A model generated the notes under the pieces. That model was not told the DNA's origin. It made no database searches and worked only from the letters and a program-made list of their open reading frames with translations. This document shows, one piece after another, positions 31,656 to 44,279 of a stretch of DNA of 64,000 nucleotides (positions are counted from its first letter, which is position 1; each line of letters opens with the position of its first letter). The translations under genes were made by a program, and so were the position numbers. The DNA is from Zopfochytrium polystomum. Taxonomy: Eukaryota; Chytridiomycota; Chytridiomycetes; Chytridiales; Chytridiaceae. Location: NCBI GenBank assembly GCA_025765615.1, contig JAIVFJ010000052.1:62001-126000 (forward strand), read 5' to 3'.

Positions 31656-33129
31656 GCCTCTGTAGAGTGAAGAGAGAGTGCTTCGCCTCAGATAGGTGAA
31701 GAGACAGACATACTTTACCTGTCGCCTGCAGTCTCAACTTCTTCTGTTATCCCCTTCATGGGGCAAGCAGCACAGCAGATGGGCAAAGACAGGAAACTGC
31801 ACACGTCCCCCACAGTCATCTCTGCTGTGCCAAGGCCCCTTCATGGGTGTCAGCTCTGTCTACAGCCCAGTCGCTTAAGTCGCCACAGTTGGCGACATAA
31901 GGGACAAACCTCCAGATCTAAATAGCCCAACTCAAATGTCAGTAAACAGCTTCGCACTTCACTCTACGCTAATTACCCCCGGGTACACTCTGTAAAAGAT
32001 CAAGTTACTTGGTGCCTTTCCTAGCACTAGAAATTGAAACAACAACAAACTCCTGCACCAGAATTTGCAGAATGAATCAGTGCTAAAGAAATCCATCCAT
32101 CTCCAGCTGAGCCCGTCACAACCCAACCCCCTCCCCCTTCTAACGAAAAAGCAGCCACTTGTCCAGTTATCAGCGTCCTGTTTTCAGTACTTGCAACAGA
32201 TCTTGAAGCATCCAAATTTCCTTGTGCACGTCGAGGCTCCAAACTTCCATGTCCAAAGCACCAAGTCTTTGTGCACTGACTCTACCAACTCTGAGATTCT
32301 GAGTAGCAGCCTGTAGCTCTCTGCTTAGGTTAGTCATATCTGTTCCTGCTTGGTGGGCACATAAACAAGTCACTTTGAGCTACAAGGTTTTGTCAGTTGC
32401 GAGTTTTTTTTTTGGATTGGAGGAAAAAATTTACAAGCCCAATCTCCCAATTCCTTCCTTCAAGGAAGGCCAGCCAGCGGTTCCTTGGAGTGTCCAGAGT
32501 TGATTAATTGGATCTCCCAATGTGCTATTATGTTTCTTCCCAGCTTCTTTGGTAGTTTTGGCGGGGGGAGGGGCGTGTTTTCATCACCCATCTTGTTCTA
32601 TGGCAGCTCAGTGTTAGCTTGATCAGCGAAGGGATTCAAAGAAAAGACGTGTCCACAGATGCGCTCACACTAGATCTTCATCTTTGCAAATAATTCCAAT
32701 CAGAAATAGCGTAGATGTTGCAGGATCGTCCTTTTGCACAGCGCCGATGGCTTGGCGCACAAGTGGGTTGTGGCTGGTGACACTGTGCTCGTATACATTA
32801 CGCCTGTCTCGTTGATTTGACACGACTATATTTTACTACCAAAAACGTTCACACCAATCTCGACGGGCATTTGCAAAATCGGCAGTGCGTACAACATATC
32901 AAAGTTTCACAACTTTTCAATTAGTTATGGTTGAGCTCTTCTCATTGTAAATAATCGTGGAAAAGTGGATAATTGTGCTGCCAGTGGCAAAATGACTGTT
33001 AAAGGGTTAATGATTGTTTGAATATTGGCGATTCTCTGGCAGTGAACAAAGCAAACAGAGGAAATTGGGCAAGACATTCTTCATTGCGGGAGGGGACTGT
33101 TTCTGCCTTTCAAATGCTCAAATAATAGA

Positions 33130-33198
<69 letters not shown>

Positions 33199-33563
33199 GC
33201 TCTCTGCTCTCAATCTTTCACTCTCAGTCATACACACACCACACACACACACACACTCTCTCTCTCTCTCTCTCTCTCCTTGTTTTTCGCCTTGCAGTGC
33301 GGCCCAGTGTCCAAGTCCGCCGTGCTCAGCCGCCGAAACAGATAGGGTAAAAACCAAAGCTTGTTTGGTGTTGTGAGTGTGTGTGTGTCTACGCCAACTA
33401 AAAACTAAAAGTTGAAGTGAAAAAGTTTTTTTCCGATGGGGTTTCTCTTTTTTTTTTTTTTTTTTTTTTTTAACTCTTGTCTCCTTTGCCTTATCAATCA
33501 ATCTGACAAAACAATTGTGGCGCCCCAAAGGTTTCTTTTGTGTTTGGGGCGTGGCGGACACGA

Positions 33564-33594
<31 letters not shown>

Positions 33595-35066
33595 CTGCTC
33601 TGCGCGGGCCGCAAACCGATAGGGTAAAACGAACCAAACGTGTTTGTTTGGTCAGTGTGTCAACTGCGCGAATGTCTTCATTTTGAACTGAAAACGTTTT
33701 TCTTCGGTCGGGTTTGTCTTTATTTTTCTTTTCTGTCTTGCGTTGACAATCGCAAGATGATGCGGCGAGCGGTGGCGCCTCACCACCGACTGGTGGCTGC
33801 GCCGCGAGCAGTAAATAAAACAAAACGCCCTTATCTATGTCAGATATTAGCATTATTATTAATACACACGACGTGAGATACTGTATCGTTCGTGGGATAA
33901 ATTGTCTGATTAGGGGTTTTTTGCTGTCCTTCACTTCACGGACGATGCTGATTGGCTGCCCGTCCGTCAAGGGTCACGAGCATGCTTGTTTGTTGTCTTC
34001 GTTTTTTTTTTTCCTTTTTTTTTCTCTTTTGCTTTCTTTTTTCCATTTTCTTTCTTTCTTTTCTCATTTGCTTTTTTTTTTTTTTGGTTTTGTTGCTCCT
34101 GTGGCTTTGCCCTTCCTTTTCCTTTTTCTCGTTTTGTGTGGTTGTTCAGTGGAGTTCCTTTTGTTTCCTATTCCGCTCTAATTAGTTTTTCCATTTCTTT
34201 TCTTTCTCGCGCGTTGACAACAGAGACACCAAGAGAGGAGACAGACAGACAGACGGACAGAGAGAGAGAGCGTGATTCATCATCGAAATGAGGATTTTTT
34301 ATTTTGCGTTCCCTTTCTTCTGAGAAGTAATTTTGTTCGACACGATCACGTCTCTCTGGGACAAGCTTCTTGGAAATTGTTTTAAAGGCAAGAAAAAAGA
34401 ATGAAAGAAAGAAAGAAAGAAAGAGAAGAATGGGAAAGGGGAGGAGGAAAGACGACTGCCTGTCTGTCTGTCTGTCTGTCTGTTCGCCTGTGTGTCAATC
34501 GCACTGTCCCCCTTTGTTTCCTTTTTGCTTGCTTGTTTGTTCTCACGAATTCAGATCACGCACACACTCGCATTCTTTTTTTCTTTTTTTCTTTTTTTTT
34601 TTTTTCTCTTTTGCTGTGCTCCGCGCAACAATACAAAAATTGGAAAAGGAAAAACAAGCGAACAAAACAATGTTAATACATAAAAAAAAAGAGATTAAAA
34701 AACAAAAAAAATAAAAAATAGACAAACAGACGGCAACAACACACACCTCTCCCTCGAAAGAGAGCGAGAACGTAAACGCTGTGTTTCTTACTGCCCTACC
34801 TACCCCACCTTCCCGTACCTTCACCTGCCTTCCTTCCCCTACCTGCCTGCCTGCTACTACTTTCTACCCCCCCCCCCCCTCACTTGCTGCTGTAAGTTAG
34901 CCTGAACGAACACGAACGAGCACGAATCGACACGACCGACACGGACGGACGAGCGCCTGCCTGCGACAGTCTCAAAAAAAAAAAAAGAAAAAAGGACAAA
35001 CGGTGAAAAAGAAAAGGGGCTTGCGGGCGTGGCCTCCCTCCCTCCTCGTCCTCCCCACTGCTGCTG

Positions 35067-35106
<40 letters not shown>

Positions 35107-35332
35107 GCCCGCGTGCGTGCGTGCGTGCGTCAGCTGGCTTGCTTGCCTTGCTTGCTTGCTGCTGCTTCTATCCATCGTCTCTTGCTGCATTTTTGCTGCC
35201 TCCTCCCTCCTCCTTTTTGTGGTAACTTGCGGACGCCCCCCCGCCCCGCTTCAGCCACCCCGCAGGCAGATATTACACACACCCACGCGCACGCACACAC
35301 ACGCACACGCACACGCACACGCCGAATATCGA
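31656..35332. other. Gene-free region with simple repeats and 5' flank of the PAS gene
   Basis: (CT)n at about 33131-33280 and again near 33568-33593, long T-rich tracts at 33445-33470 and 34000-34090, GTCT and GCCT tandem repeats (34460-34485 and 35063-35105) and a CA/CG tract ending at 35320. The last 300 bases are likely leader of the gene at 35333. Confidence 0.6.
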
Positions 35333-38300
35333 ATGGTTGCGCCAAACGCACGGCCGCAGCAGCAGCTTTTGCAGATGCGTCTACTGCAGATGCGCATGTG
35401 GCAGCAACTTCAACTGCAGCACGAGCAGCACCTGCAACACCAGCAGCAGCAGCAGCAGCAGCAGCACCACGACCACGACCACCACCACCAAGCAGCCGCG
35501 GCCCGCGGCGGCGAGGGCGGCTACGACCACAACGACAACGACGCCCGGGACGGCGACGAACACGACCACAATCACGACGGCGGAAGCCCTCACCACCACC
35601 GCCGCCAACAACAACAACAGCAGCAGTTCCACCACCAGCTTTGGCAGCCCTCCTCCTCCTCGTCGTTGTCGTCGTCGTCCTCGCTGTCGCCGTCGTCGCA
35701 GCTGTCCCTGCTGCAAGGCGACGACGGGGGCGAGCCGTTTAGTGAAGACCAGCGGCAGCAGCAGCACCTGCACCACAGCAGCGGCAACAACAACATCCAC
35801 CGCCGTTCCGGCTTCCCCGACGTCGCCTCCGTCGACCAGGCCCCGCACCACCTGCTGCCGCCCCCGGCGTCCAACAGCGACATGATGCCAACGACGCAGC
35901 AGCAGCAGCAGCAGCAAGACCGTGAACTTCATGACCCCCAGCTCGCCGATTGGACCAGTGTTCACCACTCTTTGCTCGGTCAGCAGCAGCAGCAGCAGCA
36001 ACATAATCACCGCCAGCTCCTCCCGCAGCAGTTGCCTCAGCAACAACACAAGTTGCTGCAGCAGCAGCATCCGCTGTCGCCGTCGCAGCTTCAGCTGCAG
36101 ATGCAACTTCATCGGCTTCGGAGCAACCATCGTCACACTCAAAGCGACTCCCACCACCTCCTGCTGATGGAGCACGAGCTGGCTGCCTCGACGGCGCCGA
36201 GGAGCATACCTGGCGCCGGCGCCGCCCAGGGCACGACGCAGATTCACCCTTTGGACCTCGGGAACGCAAACACGATATCCGCGCTTCAGCAGCAGCAGCA
36301 GCTTTTTGACCGACGCTCCGGCGATCAGCTTTCCCACACTGCACGCAAGGGCCACAGCGGGTCATCGAATCGCGACAAGTTGCTGCATAAGGTTCGGGAT
36401 GCCGCGAGGCATTCCAGCTCGGTCCAGAACGCCTACTCGGTGCGCCAGACAAACAAGAGCAGCAACGGCGGCAACAGCAACAACAACAACGGCTCTGCGT
36501 TCGGTCCGGTGGCGCCGTCCACGTCGACCGGACACGACGAAGATCGAAACACCGCCGCCGCCGGCGGCACTGCGCCCGCCATTACTCCGCCCATCTCAGA
36601 GGTTTACGGCGAGTGGCCGACATCTCAAAATGCCCATCCCGCCTTTACGCGAAGCGATAGTGGCGATGGCAACACGCTTGGGCCCGCTCAACGACAGTCT
36701 TCTTTCGCGTCGGGCTCGTTGTCCGCCGTTGGCCGCAAAACTACACCCAGATACCGTCCTGGGAACGACGTGCCCGCGATTGCTGCGACCGCGAACGCTG
36801 CACCCGCGTCCGCTTCAATCGGCTCGTCGTCGTCGTCGTCGTCGTCGTCGTCCACGGTGCCTCCTCACATGGACATTTCCAATCCGGCGGCACTCGCTCC
36901 CATGACCTCTATTCTCTTGAACGCCATCCAGGTTGGTACACCAGCTCTCTAGGCCCGTTTATTCCTTCAATTGTGATTTTCTTCAAAAGGTCGGATTTTA
37001 AATCTTGGTAACCCCCCGACATCTACTTCTCGCAGCACTTGATCCAGGTTCAGACTCCAACGCTGGCAGCGGCGCTGCGGAACATGATGGCTTCCAACAA
37101 CCCACAACCGACAGTCGACGATGATGCTGGCGCCAGCGTGGACCGACCGGACCAAGGCGACTGCGGCGAAAGCGAGGCTGTCGTTGCAAGGAATCCCGTC
37201 CGCGACTTGCAGGGCGCCGACGGGACTCTGAACGGTGGCGTAGGGGTTGCCAGCGCGAACGACCTGGTCCATCCTGAAAAGGTATTCGAAGTCGCGAGAA
37301 ACGATCTGGAAGGCACGTCAAGTTCCGCGCAGCACCAACTCGACGGTCTTGGTTCAGTCGACGAGTCCGAGGCAACTCACCACTTGGCCGTCGAGGGCTC
37401 AGCATCAGCAACCAGCACTTCCGGCATGGAGTGGACCAATCCGAGCGTGATCGAAGGCGACCTCCACGACGGCCCGTCAGCGTTCGACCTGAGCCTCGAC
37501 CAGTTTCAGCTGTCGGGTCGGCCGGCTGGGCTGGACACCGTCCACGAACAGGAAGACGCCAACGGCGCGTCGCTGAAATCTCTCAACCACCACTCTTTGG
37601 CCGGGGACGCGTCGTTTTCGTCGCTGCTCGACAACGCCATTTCCCTGGACTGGACCACCGAAGCGGCGGCGATGATTTCTCCTCCGTCCGACTCGGAACC
37701 CAAGACGCTGAGCCTCGACGGCCATTCTGCGTCCACTGCCGCAGCCGCCGCCTCAGCCGCACCAGGCCTGGAGCATTCGACGCAGCCGCTCCAGCAGCAG
37801 CAGCAGCAGCAACAGCAACTCGCCTCGGCCGAGCCGTCCCTGGCTGGGCTAGCCGACGAGATGGGAAGTGGCCAATCGCATTCCACCGAAGCGCCCGTCG
37901 GACGGCAAAAGCGACCCAAAAGGAGTACTCTGCAGCGGGACGCATGCGCGCCGTACCCGCCCCTGCACGACGTGCCCGAGGCGCGCCGCGGCGGCCGATC
38001 GTCGCGCCGCACCAAGCAGCTGCAACCCAACCAGGGCGGCGAGGTCGAGCGGCTGGCGTCCTCTGGCACGGACAGCACGCCTTCTCCTTCCCTGTCGGCC
38101 GTGACGCGATTGACGGGCTCGACCAGCTCGCCTTTGGTCGCCGCCAGAGGCCAGGTGCCGCCGTTCTCAAACAGCAGCAGCAGCAGAAGCAAGCGCGACG
38201 CTCTGTCGATGCCGCCGCCTCCTCCGGCGACGGCCACGGTCCAATCGCGCGGCTCCGTCATGCCCGCGTCGGCGCCAAAATCCAACCCCACCGCCTTTCG

Positions 38301-39351
38301 TTCGTCCTCTTCCGCAGGGCGGCTGCTCGACGCAGCGCGCGCGGCGGCCCGCGCAACGGGCCTCAGGTTCCCGCCCAGCGGCGGCCGCGGCCAAGGCCGC
38401 GATGGCGACAGGGACGACGGGAACGACGACGGCGTGGACTGCGGCGGGGAGGTGGACGACGACCGGTGGGCGTACCGGCGGGTGCTTGCACGGACGCGGC
38501 AGCACCTCGGCAAGTGGGACCAGGCGCGGCTGCTGTGGGCGCTCGCGACGCTGCGGCCGCAGCTGCTGACGGCGTGGTCCTCTGCGACGGCGTCGGACCG
38601 GGCGCTGGCCGAACTGTGCCTTCGGCGGACGGTGACGACTGTGCTCGCGCCGCTGGTGCGGAGCAGCGGCACGCCGACGTGCGTGTGGCGCGGCAGCCGC
38701 GGCGGCGAGGTGGTGCTAGCGGGCGACGAGTTTTGCGCCATGGTCGGGTTCCGCCGAAGCGAGCTCCTCGGAACCGAGGACGGCGGCGACGAGGACGACG
38801 ACGACGAGCGCGTCGAGGGAGTCGACGATAGCGACGACAGCGGCGATGACGATAGCAACAGCGGTAGTGATTGCGAGGGTGGAGGCAGCCGCCGGTTCAT
38901 GGAGGTGGACGGAAACGAGAGCGACGAGGACGAGGGCGAGTCGATGGGACGCGGCCGCGCGGGCCGCGCGGGCAGGCAGCGGCGGCGGCGCAAGGCCCAG
39001 TCGGAGCAAGGGCGTCGCCGTGGGCGGCGGGGACAAGGCAGCAGCGGTGGGCCGCGCAAGGTGGGGCGAGGGATGCTAATTACGGACGTGATGGATGCGG
39101 CGTCGACGGTGCAGTACTGGGAAGGGTTCGCGTCGGTGTGCCAGGGCATTCCGTACCGGCGGCCGGGGCTGTCCACGTCCTCCAATGGCGGGTGGGAGAG
39201 GGGCGAGCGAGCGGACAGCCTGACGGGCCACTGCACGCTGGTGCGGCAGGACGGCTTGCCGGTGCCGTGCGCGTACTGGATGAGCGTCAAGCGCGACATG
39301 TTTAACGACTGCGCGCTGGTCGTCGGCAACTTTTTACCCGTCGGGCGGTGA
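35333..39351 (+). CDS. PAS-domain regulator of the Ert1/AcuK/Rds2 type
   Basis: Two exons, 35333-36931 and 37036-39351, join in phase 0 to 1304 residues. The N-terminal 1000 residues are Gln/His-rich with many poly-Q runs, then Ser-rich. From about 1010 the sequence becomes ordered: WAYRRVLARTRQHL, then LLWALATLRPQLL, then a PAS-like half (TPTCVWRGSRGGEVVLAGDEF, cut here by motif) and, after an acidic insert of about 150 residues, VQYWEGFASVCQG, CAYWMSVKRDMF and a terminal VGNFLPVG. That ending is typical of Ert1/AcuK proteins, fungal activators of gluconeogenesis. Those proteins begin with a Zn2Cys6 domain, which I cannot find here. A nuclear cofactor or transcription factor is likely. The match is by motif, not by search. 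Confidence 0.7.
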
Positions 39352-39608
39352 ATGAATGGAAAGAAGTATTAGATTGGTTGGTATTTGGTACAGGTCGATT
39401 GATTGATTGATTGATTGGATTGGTTGGGGGGGTTTTTTTTTTTTTTTTTTTTTTCCCTTCGGTTTCGGTTTTGTTTGTTTGCAAGTGGCGGACTTGTCAG
39501 GGACTCCCAAAAACTCGTTTCTCTTTCTGTCGGTCCTTTTTTTGGATGATGATGATTTTCTATTCCGCTTGAGCGAGTTCGTGTCTGCGCGTCTCTTTCT
39601 TCTCTCTG

Positions 39609-39641
<33 letters not shown>

Positions 39642-39797
39642 GTCACTCTCTGTCTCCCTCTCTCTTCTCACACTCTCTCTGTCTTATCCACACCCTACAA
39701 CAATATACTATAGCATACTCTCCATTTTCATTTCTCCTTTTTCCCGCGGTCGACTCGAACGCGACCCTCTCCTCACTCGCGCACACTCGCACGCACA

Positions 39798-39850
<53 letters not shown>

Positions 39851-40300
39851 TCGCCCACTCACTCACTCATCGCATTCGCACAACAAACGCATTTCCCTCT
39901 TTCTGTCTCTCTCCGTCTCCGTCCCTCTCTCTCGCCCCCCTCGCGACTTGTTGACCTTTTTTTTTTTTTTTTTTTTTTTTTTTTCGCTCCTCCATCTCTG
40001 TCTCCGTCTCCACACGCTCGCACACACGCACAAACGCAAGGAGATTCGTTTTCGGACTTGACCCTCCCCCCCGCTGCCTTCTTTCCTTTCCTGCGCCTTT
40101 GTGCCCTCACAACCACCACCACCACTTCCTTCTTTTGTGTGTTTCTTTTGCTCTCACGGCGGGGCATTTACTCTTGATGTTCCTTTTTGCGTATTTCTTC
40201 TTTCCCCCGTCCAATATCAGGTTTACTTTCTATTCTTTTCTTTTTTTTTTTTTTTTTTCTTTTTTTTTCTAGTGAACAAGCCAAGGTTTCGTCCTGAAAT
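39352..40300. other. 3' flank with simple repeats
   Basis: T-rich tracts at 39430-39455, 39958-39985 and 40240-40270, (CT)n at 39605-39665 and (CA)n at 39795-39846. No gene recognised. Confidence 0.7.
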
Positions 40301-40557
40301 TTCAGTGTGCTCGCTGGGTCATAGTGTGAAAATGTGTTACTGAAGTGGGGAAGCAGCATGCCCTCAGCAGAGGAAGATTGAGGCATTCAAATGATCTGGA
40401 TCCATTGGCACCATTTTGAGGGTTTGCATCGGAAAAATGTTCATCCAGATTGTGATCTCCAACTTTCTGATTTTTCCACAGTTTTAGCAGGTATATAAAT
40501 GAGAGTTTGTTGGCACGAACCCCCGCCCTGTTGGATTGAACCAGCTCCGGAAAATTT

Positions 40558-41465
40558 ATGAAACCCATCCCACTTAAAAAAAAAAAAAAATTCTTAAATC
40601 TCCTTGACCAAGGCCACTCAGGTCGCAAAATTGCTGCGAATGTGAAGGTGGGCATGCGTGCTGTTTACCGCATTCACGCAGTGGAGCGTCCAGGCATTGA
40701 AAACATTCCGCCTGGACGAAGCTCTCTTCCCCGCAAAAATGTCGATTCAATCAACAAATCGCATCTGGAGAAGCTACAACCACAGTGCAACTGGCCAGAT
40801 GCATGAACAAGACACTGGGGAGACTGTCTCACCTGAGACAGTCAGGCGATTGCTCTGAGCGGTTGGGTCTCAAAGGTTCACGGAAGAAGAAACGGCTGGC
40901 CCTGTCAACAAAACACAAAAACGCTTGGCCCAAGTTTGCCCTTCAATGTCAAAACTGGACAGTTGAGGACTTTAAGCGCGTCATTTGGTCAGACGAGTCA
41001 AAGATCAATATGGAGGAATCGAACAGCATGACGTATGCTTGGAGGATTCCTGGAATGCCTCTTCAAGATCATCACATTCACCTGACGAAAAAGTTTGGTG
41101 GCAGATCTCAAACGGTTTGGGGTGCCATTACGTGGTCTGGTGTCTTGCAGTTCGCTTTTGTGGAAGGCACAATGAATTCTGAGCAATATGTGACAATTTT
41201 GGAGAACAATCTCATCCCTGGTCTCAACGAATGCAGACTTGAAGTGCAGGATGTTACATTCCAGCAGGACAACAACCCTAAGCATACTTCCAAATACACC
41301 AAAGAATGGGTCAACAGCAATGGATTTCGCGTTATTCAATGGTCCTCTCAGTCTCCTGACGTCAATCCAATTGAGCACACTTGGAATATCTTGAAGCAGA
41401 GGCTCAATTCCTATGAAACTGCACCAAAGTCAAACTTGGAGCTTCGCGAACGAATCCAGAAGTAA
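40558..41465 (+). pseudogene. Tc1/mariner transposase, frameshifted
   Basis: Cut-and-paste DNA transposase of the Tc1 group. The N-terminal helix-turn-helix part reads in one frame (LLDQGHSGRKIAANV); an ETVRRLL segment lies in another; the catalytic part (from about 40880) is open to the stop at 41463. The DDE triad is visible: WSDES, then FQQDNNPKHTS, then DVNPIEHTWN. At least two frame breaks in the N-terminal half disable it. The right end of the element is probably at 41796. Confidence 0.88.
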
Positions 41466-41584
41466 TGGAGTAATTTTTCGGTCAAAATGTGGAAAAATTT
41501 GGTTGAAAGTATGCCTAGGAGGATTGCAGCAGTCATTGTGGCAAAGGGAGGGAACACAGATTACTGAATAAAAATTTTTCACAC

Positions 41585-41798
41585 CAACACACAAAATTGT
41601 GCCAATGGAGTGGTCGCACGTTCAACTCTGCCTCTTGGACAATATGTACAGTATGGCTGTGGCACTTAAGCTGATGATAGAGCAGATCTCTGAGAGTAAC
41701 TGAGCTGAGTTTTGTGTCTGTACTGCAATTATTGAGTGTGTTTGAGCAGAGACTGCCATTGTGGCAAAAACATTGGCACAATTTTGTGAGCCACTGTA
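41585..41798. repeat. Right terminal repeat region of the Tc1 element
   Basis: At the right edge the sequence CAATTTTGTGAGCCACTG is followed by TA at 41797-41798, as expected for a Tc1 end and target site. The inner half of that motif is repeated inverted at 41590-41606 (ACAAAATTGTGCCAATG). A weaker match, CATTGGCACCATTTTGAG, lies left of the transposase near 40408. No clean left terminus was found. Confidence 0.5.
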
Positions 41799-42079
41799 TG
41801 TCTTCGTGCCCTTCTATTCTGGTTTTGCTCAAAGCCCACTAACCAAAAAAATAAATAATAAATAATAAATAAATTCTTTCGAGCCTCCTGCCACTCTCTG
41901 TGCCAAACACATTCAAATTAGTGTGGAAAAAATGAGATTGATCACATCTCTCCCCTTTTTTTTTTTTTTTTTTCAGTGCTAGCCTGAAATCGTTAGGTTT
42001 TGCCAATTTTCGCCACCGCGCGGCGCAGGAGGTGCAGGCGTCTCACCGCCGCTGGTCCGCCAGCCACCACCTCCACCAC

Positions 42080-42662
42080 AGCCTCAACGTTAGGCTCTGC
42101 GACTTTGGTCGCGCTGTCACTGCAACCGCTGCACCTGGGACTACGGATTATTCTACAGGCAAAGCCACAAGCCACTACGGCTCTTCACAAACAACACTCT
42201 TGAACCAGCTGCATATGCTGATGCATCCCATGGGGGCAAACCTGGAGACTGCACATTGTGCACTGGATATGTCTTCTTCCTCATGGGCGCTGCTGTCTCT
42301 TGGGTCTCACGCAAACAACATCAAGTATTGCTATCCTCCACGGAAGCAGAATACTACTCACTTTCCGAAGCCTTCCAAGAAGCACAATGGCTCTTAGCCA
42401 TATTATCAGAGTTGCAACTCCCTGCACAGTGGCCACATCAATCCTCGAGGACAATCAATCTGCAATCGCACTAGTGCTCAACCCTCTCACACCTGCTCGC
42501 ACAAAACACATTGACATACGTGCTCATTTTATCCAACAAGGCGTAGCCACTGGAGAGATCACTGTACACTATGTACCAACCAGCAACCAGATCGCAGACA
42601 TTCTCACAAAACCACTCTCAACATCTCAGCACCAGCAACTGACCTCACTACTTGGCCTCTGA
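42080..42662 (+). pseudogene. Ty1/copia polyprotein, 3' end (RNase H)
   Basis: The end of a copia-type pol gene. The RNase H acidic residues are visible in ADASHGG, then LLSSTEAEYYSLSEAF, then LEDNQSAIAL. The usual close follows: TKHIDIRAHFIQ and NQIADILTKPL, ending at the stop at 42660-42662. A frame change at about 42410-42440 separates the second and third acidic motifs, so it is broken. The reverse transcriptase proper is missing or unreadable upstream of 42080. Confidence 0.85.
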
Positions 42663-42755
42663 CCCTGCTCCGACCTCTCAAACACCCTTTCGGTCGAAGC
42701 CTAACACGCTTACGCACACTTTGCATAATGGGTGCTACACCCATGGCGGGGGGGG

Positions 42756-43168
42756 TGTTAGGTGGAACTGAATGGTTAGCAGCAAGAGGCACAAGACAGA
42801 CCCAAACCTATTGTGACTGACAGTTATCATTCTCACGATGCCCATGGGAGAGCGAACCACTGCCAATGCAGACCTGGGCGCTGGCTTGCGCTGATGACTA
42901 ATACTCCGAGTATTAAGTGGAAGGGAAACCCAGTGTCAACAGTTTTCCTCCTCCTCTGCTCAAGCAGATAATATAGGAGAGGTTTTTACCTTGTGCCAGT
43001 CACGCTTGCCTAGCAACTATTACAGCTTGCATATCATCATTATGTATCAATTATTCATAACAGAGTTTTTTTTTCTCTTTCTCTCCAAGTTGGGGAGAAG
43101 GACCCACAAACACACATCTCCACTTCATTCACTCCTTCCACTCACTCACTCAGAGTAGACTGTTTACA
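42756..43168 (+). repeat. Copia LTR, 413 bases, downstream of pol
   Basis: A purine-rich GGCGGGGGGGG tract directly precedes TGTTAGGTGGAAC, and the LTR ends in TTTACA, so TG...CA limits are kept. Three further partial copies of this LTR, all in the opposite orientation, lie at 48289, 53630 and 58459. The 5' LTR of this element is not in place. Confidence 0.8.
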
Positions 43169-44270
43169 GCTGTCGACGCCTCTGAGACATCCTTTTATGA
43201 TTAGTTCGCTGGTCTTTCTTCTTGCTCTTTTTCGCGCATGTGCTGGCGATGGTGGTGCTGCAGACAGAACAGATGGAAGAGCAGGTGGAGGTTTGACAGA
43301 TACAACTGAGAGGCCGAGTATTGCTGAGGCTGAAGCCTTGATATTTTAGATCACATGGTCTATCAACGCTTTTTGGCGCCACTCTGCGAATCAGAGGGAA
43401 GGGGAAAGTGAAGAGTTAGTAAAAAGGTCTTTTGGATTCAGATCGAAACGTGCATACTACCTTGGAACTTTCTATTTAAGAACGCAGTGGAGAATTCAAC
43501 AAAAGAAGAAGGGAAGTGTGTTTTGATTTCTGGCGAAAGGTTGTCTGCTTGAAGACAAGGTTCTCCTGGTTGGGAAAGGGTTTGGGCGCGTTGACTGAGA
43601 TTTTCGCAATTGGCTGCACTCCACTCCTTGTGGTTATCTTTCTTCTGAACCATACATCGATGGAAGAGCCCCAGCCCATTTATACTGTCGAATTCTCGAC
43701 AGCGTTGATCCGATGGCTCCTTCACCACTGTTTGTCCTTTTTTTTTCCTGCCTCTGCTTTCAAACTTTTCCAGTGAGCCCCCGGAAATAGGGCAGGCACC
43801 GGAATTTTTTCTTTTTGCTATACTTTTAATTAAGGGATTTGTAGTTTGATGGTGTAAAACTGCAACCCGAGGCAAAACTGATCATCTCTGGTGGCTCCCT
43901 GGAAATTTAGCATTAGTCTCCAGCAGTCACTCGTGCAGCAGGTCGTGATTTTTTTCTTCGCTCCACGCCACAGTTTCTGGCACCCATATTGGAGACAGCA
44001 AGGAAACAAAGCGATGACGGGGCTGAAGCTGAGAATTCTGGTGCCATTAATTGATAACAGTGGAGCCAGGTGATGGAAGCTTCCAGTATCATTAATTGGT
44101 GAGGGCAGAGTCAGGTGGGCACGAAAAAAAATGAGTGTAACTTCATTTGACCAAACAGATGGCCCACCGCCCTACGTTCAAATATAACAGACAGCAGGTC
44201 GCAAAACAGAAAGAATGAGAAGAGGAATGCCAAAACAATCGGACAATGGAGACATTGACTGAAAAGCCAT
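43169..44270. other. Unassigned region
   Basis: A 145-codon minus-strand frame at 43438-43875 has no recognisable motif and I do not call it a gene. Otherwise nothing. Confidence 0.4.
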
Positions 44271-44279
44271 GGCAGAGCC

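Noticed and set aside
35003..35332. An N-terminal extension of the PAS protein from 35003
   Set aside because: The upstream frame starts at GTG, not ATG, and crosses GCCT and CA simple repeats; the ATG at 35333 is the better start.
37506..39329. A 607-codon minus-strand ORF
   Set aside because: It is the shadow of the PAS gene; the sense strand has the recognisable PAS motifs and in-phase splicing.
43438..43875. A 145-codon minus-strand gene
   Set aside because: No motif, no splice partner and a setting among decayed elements.
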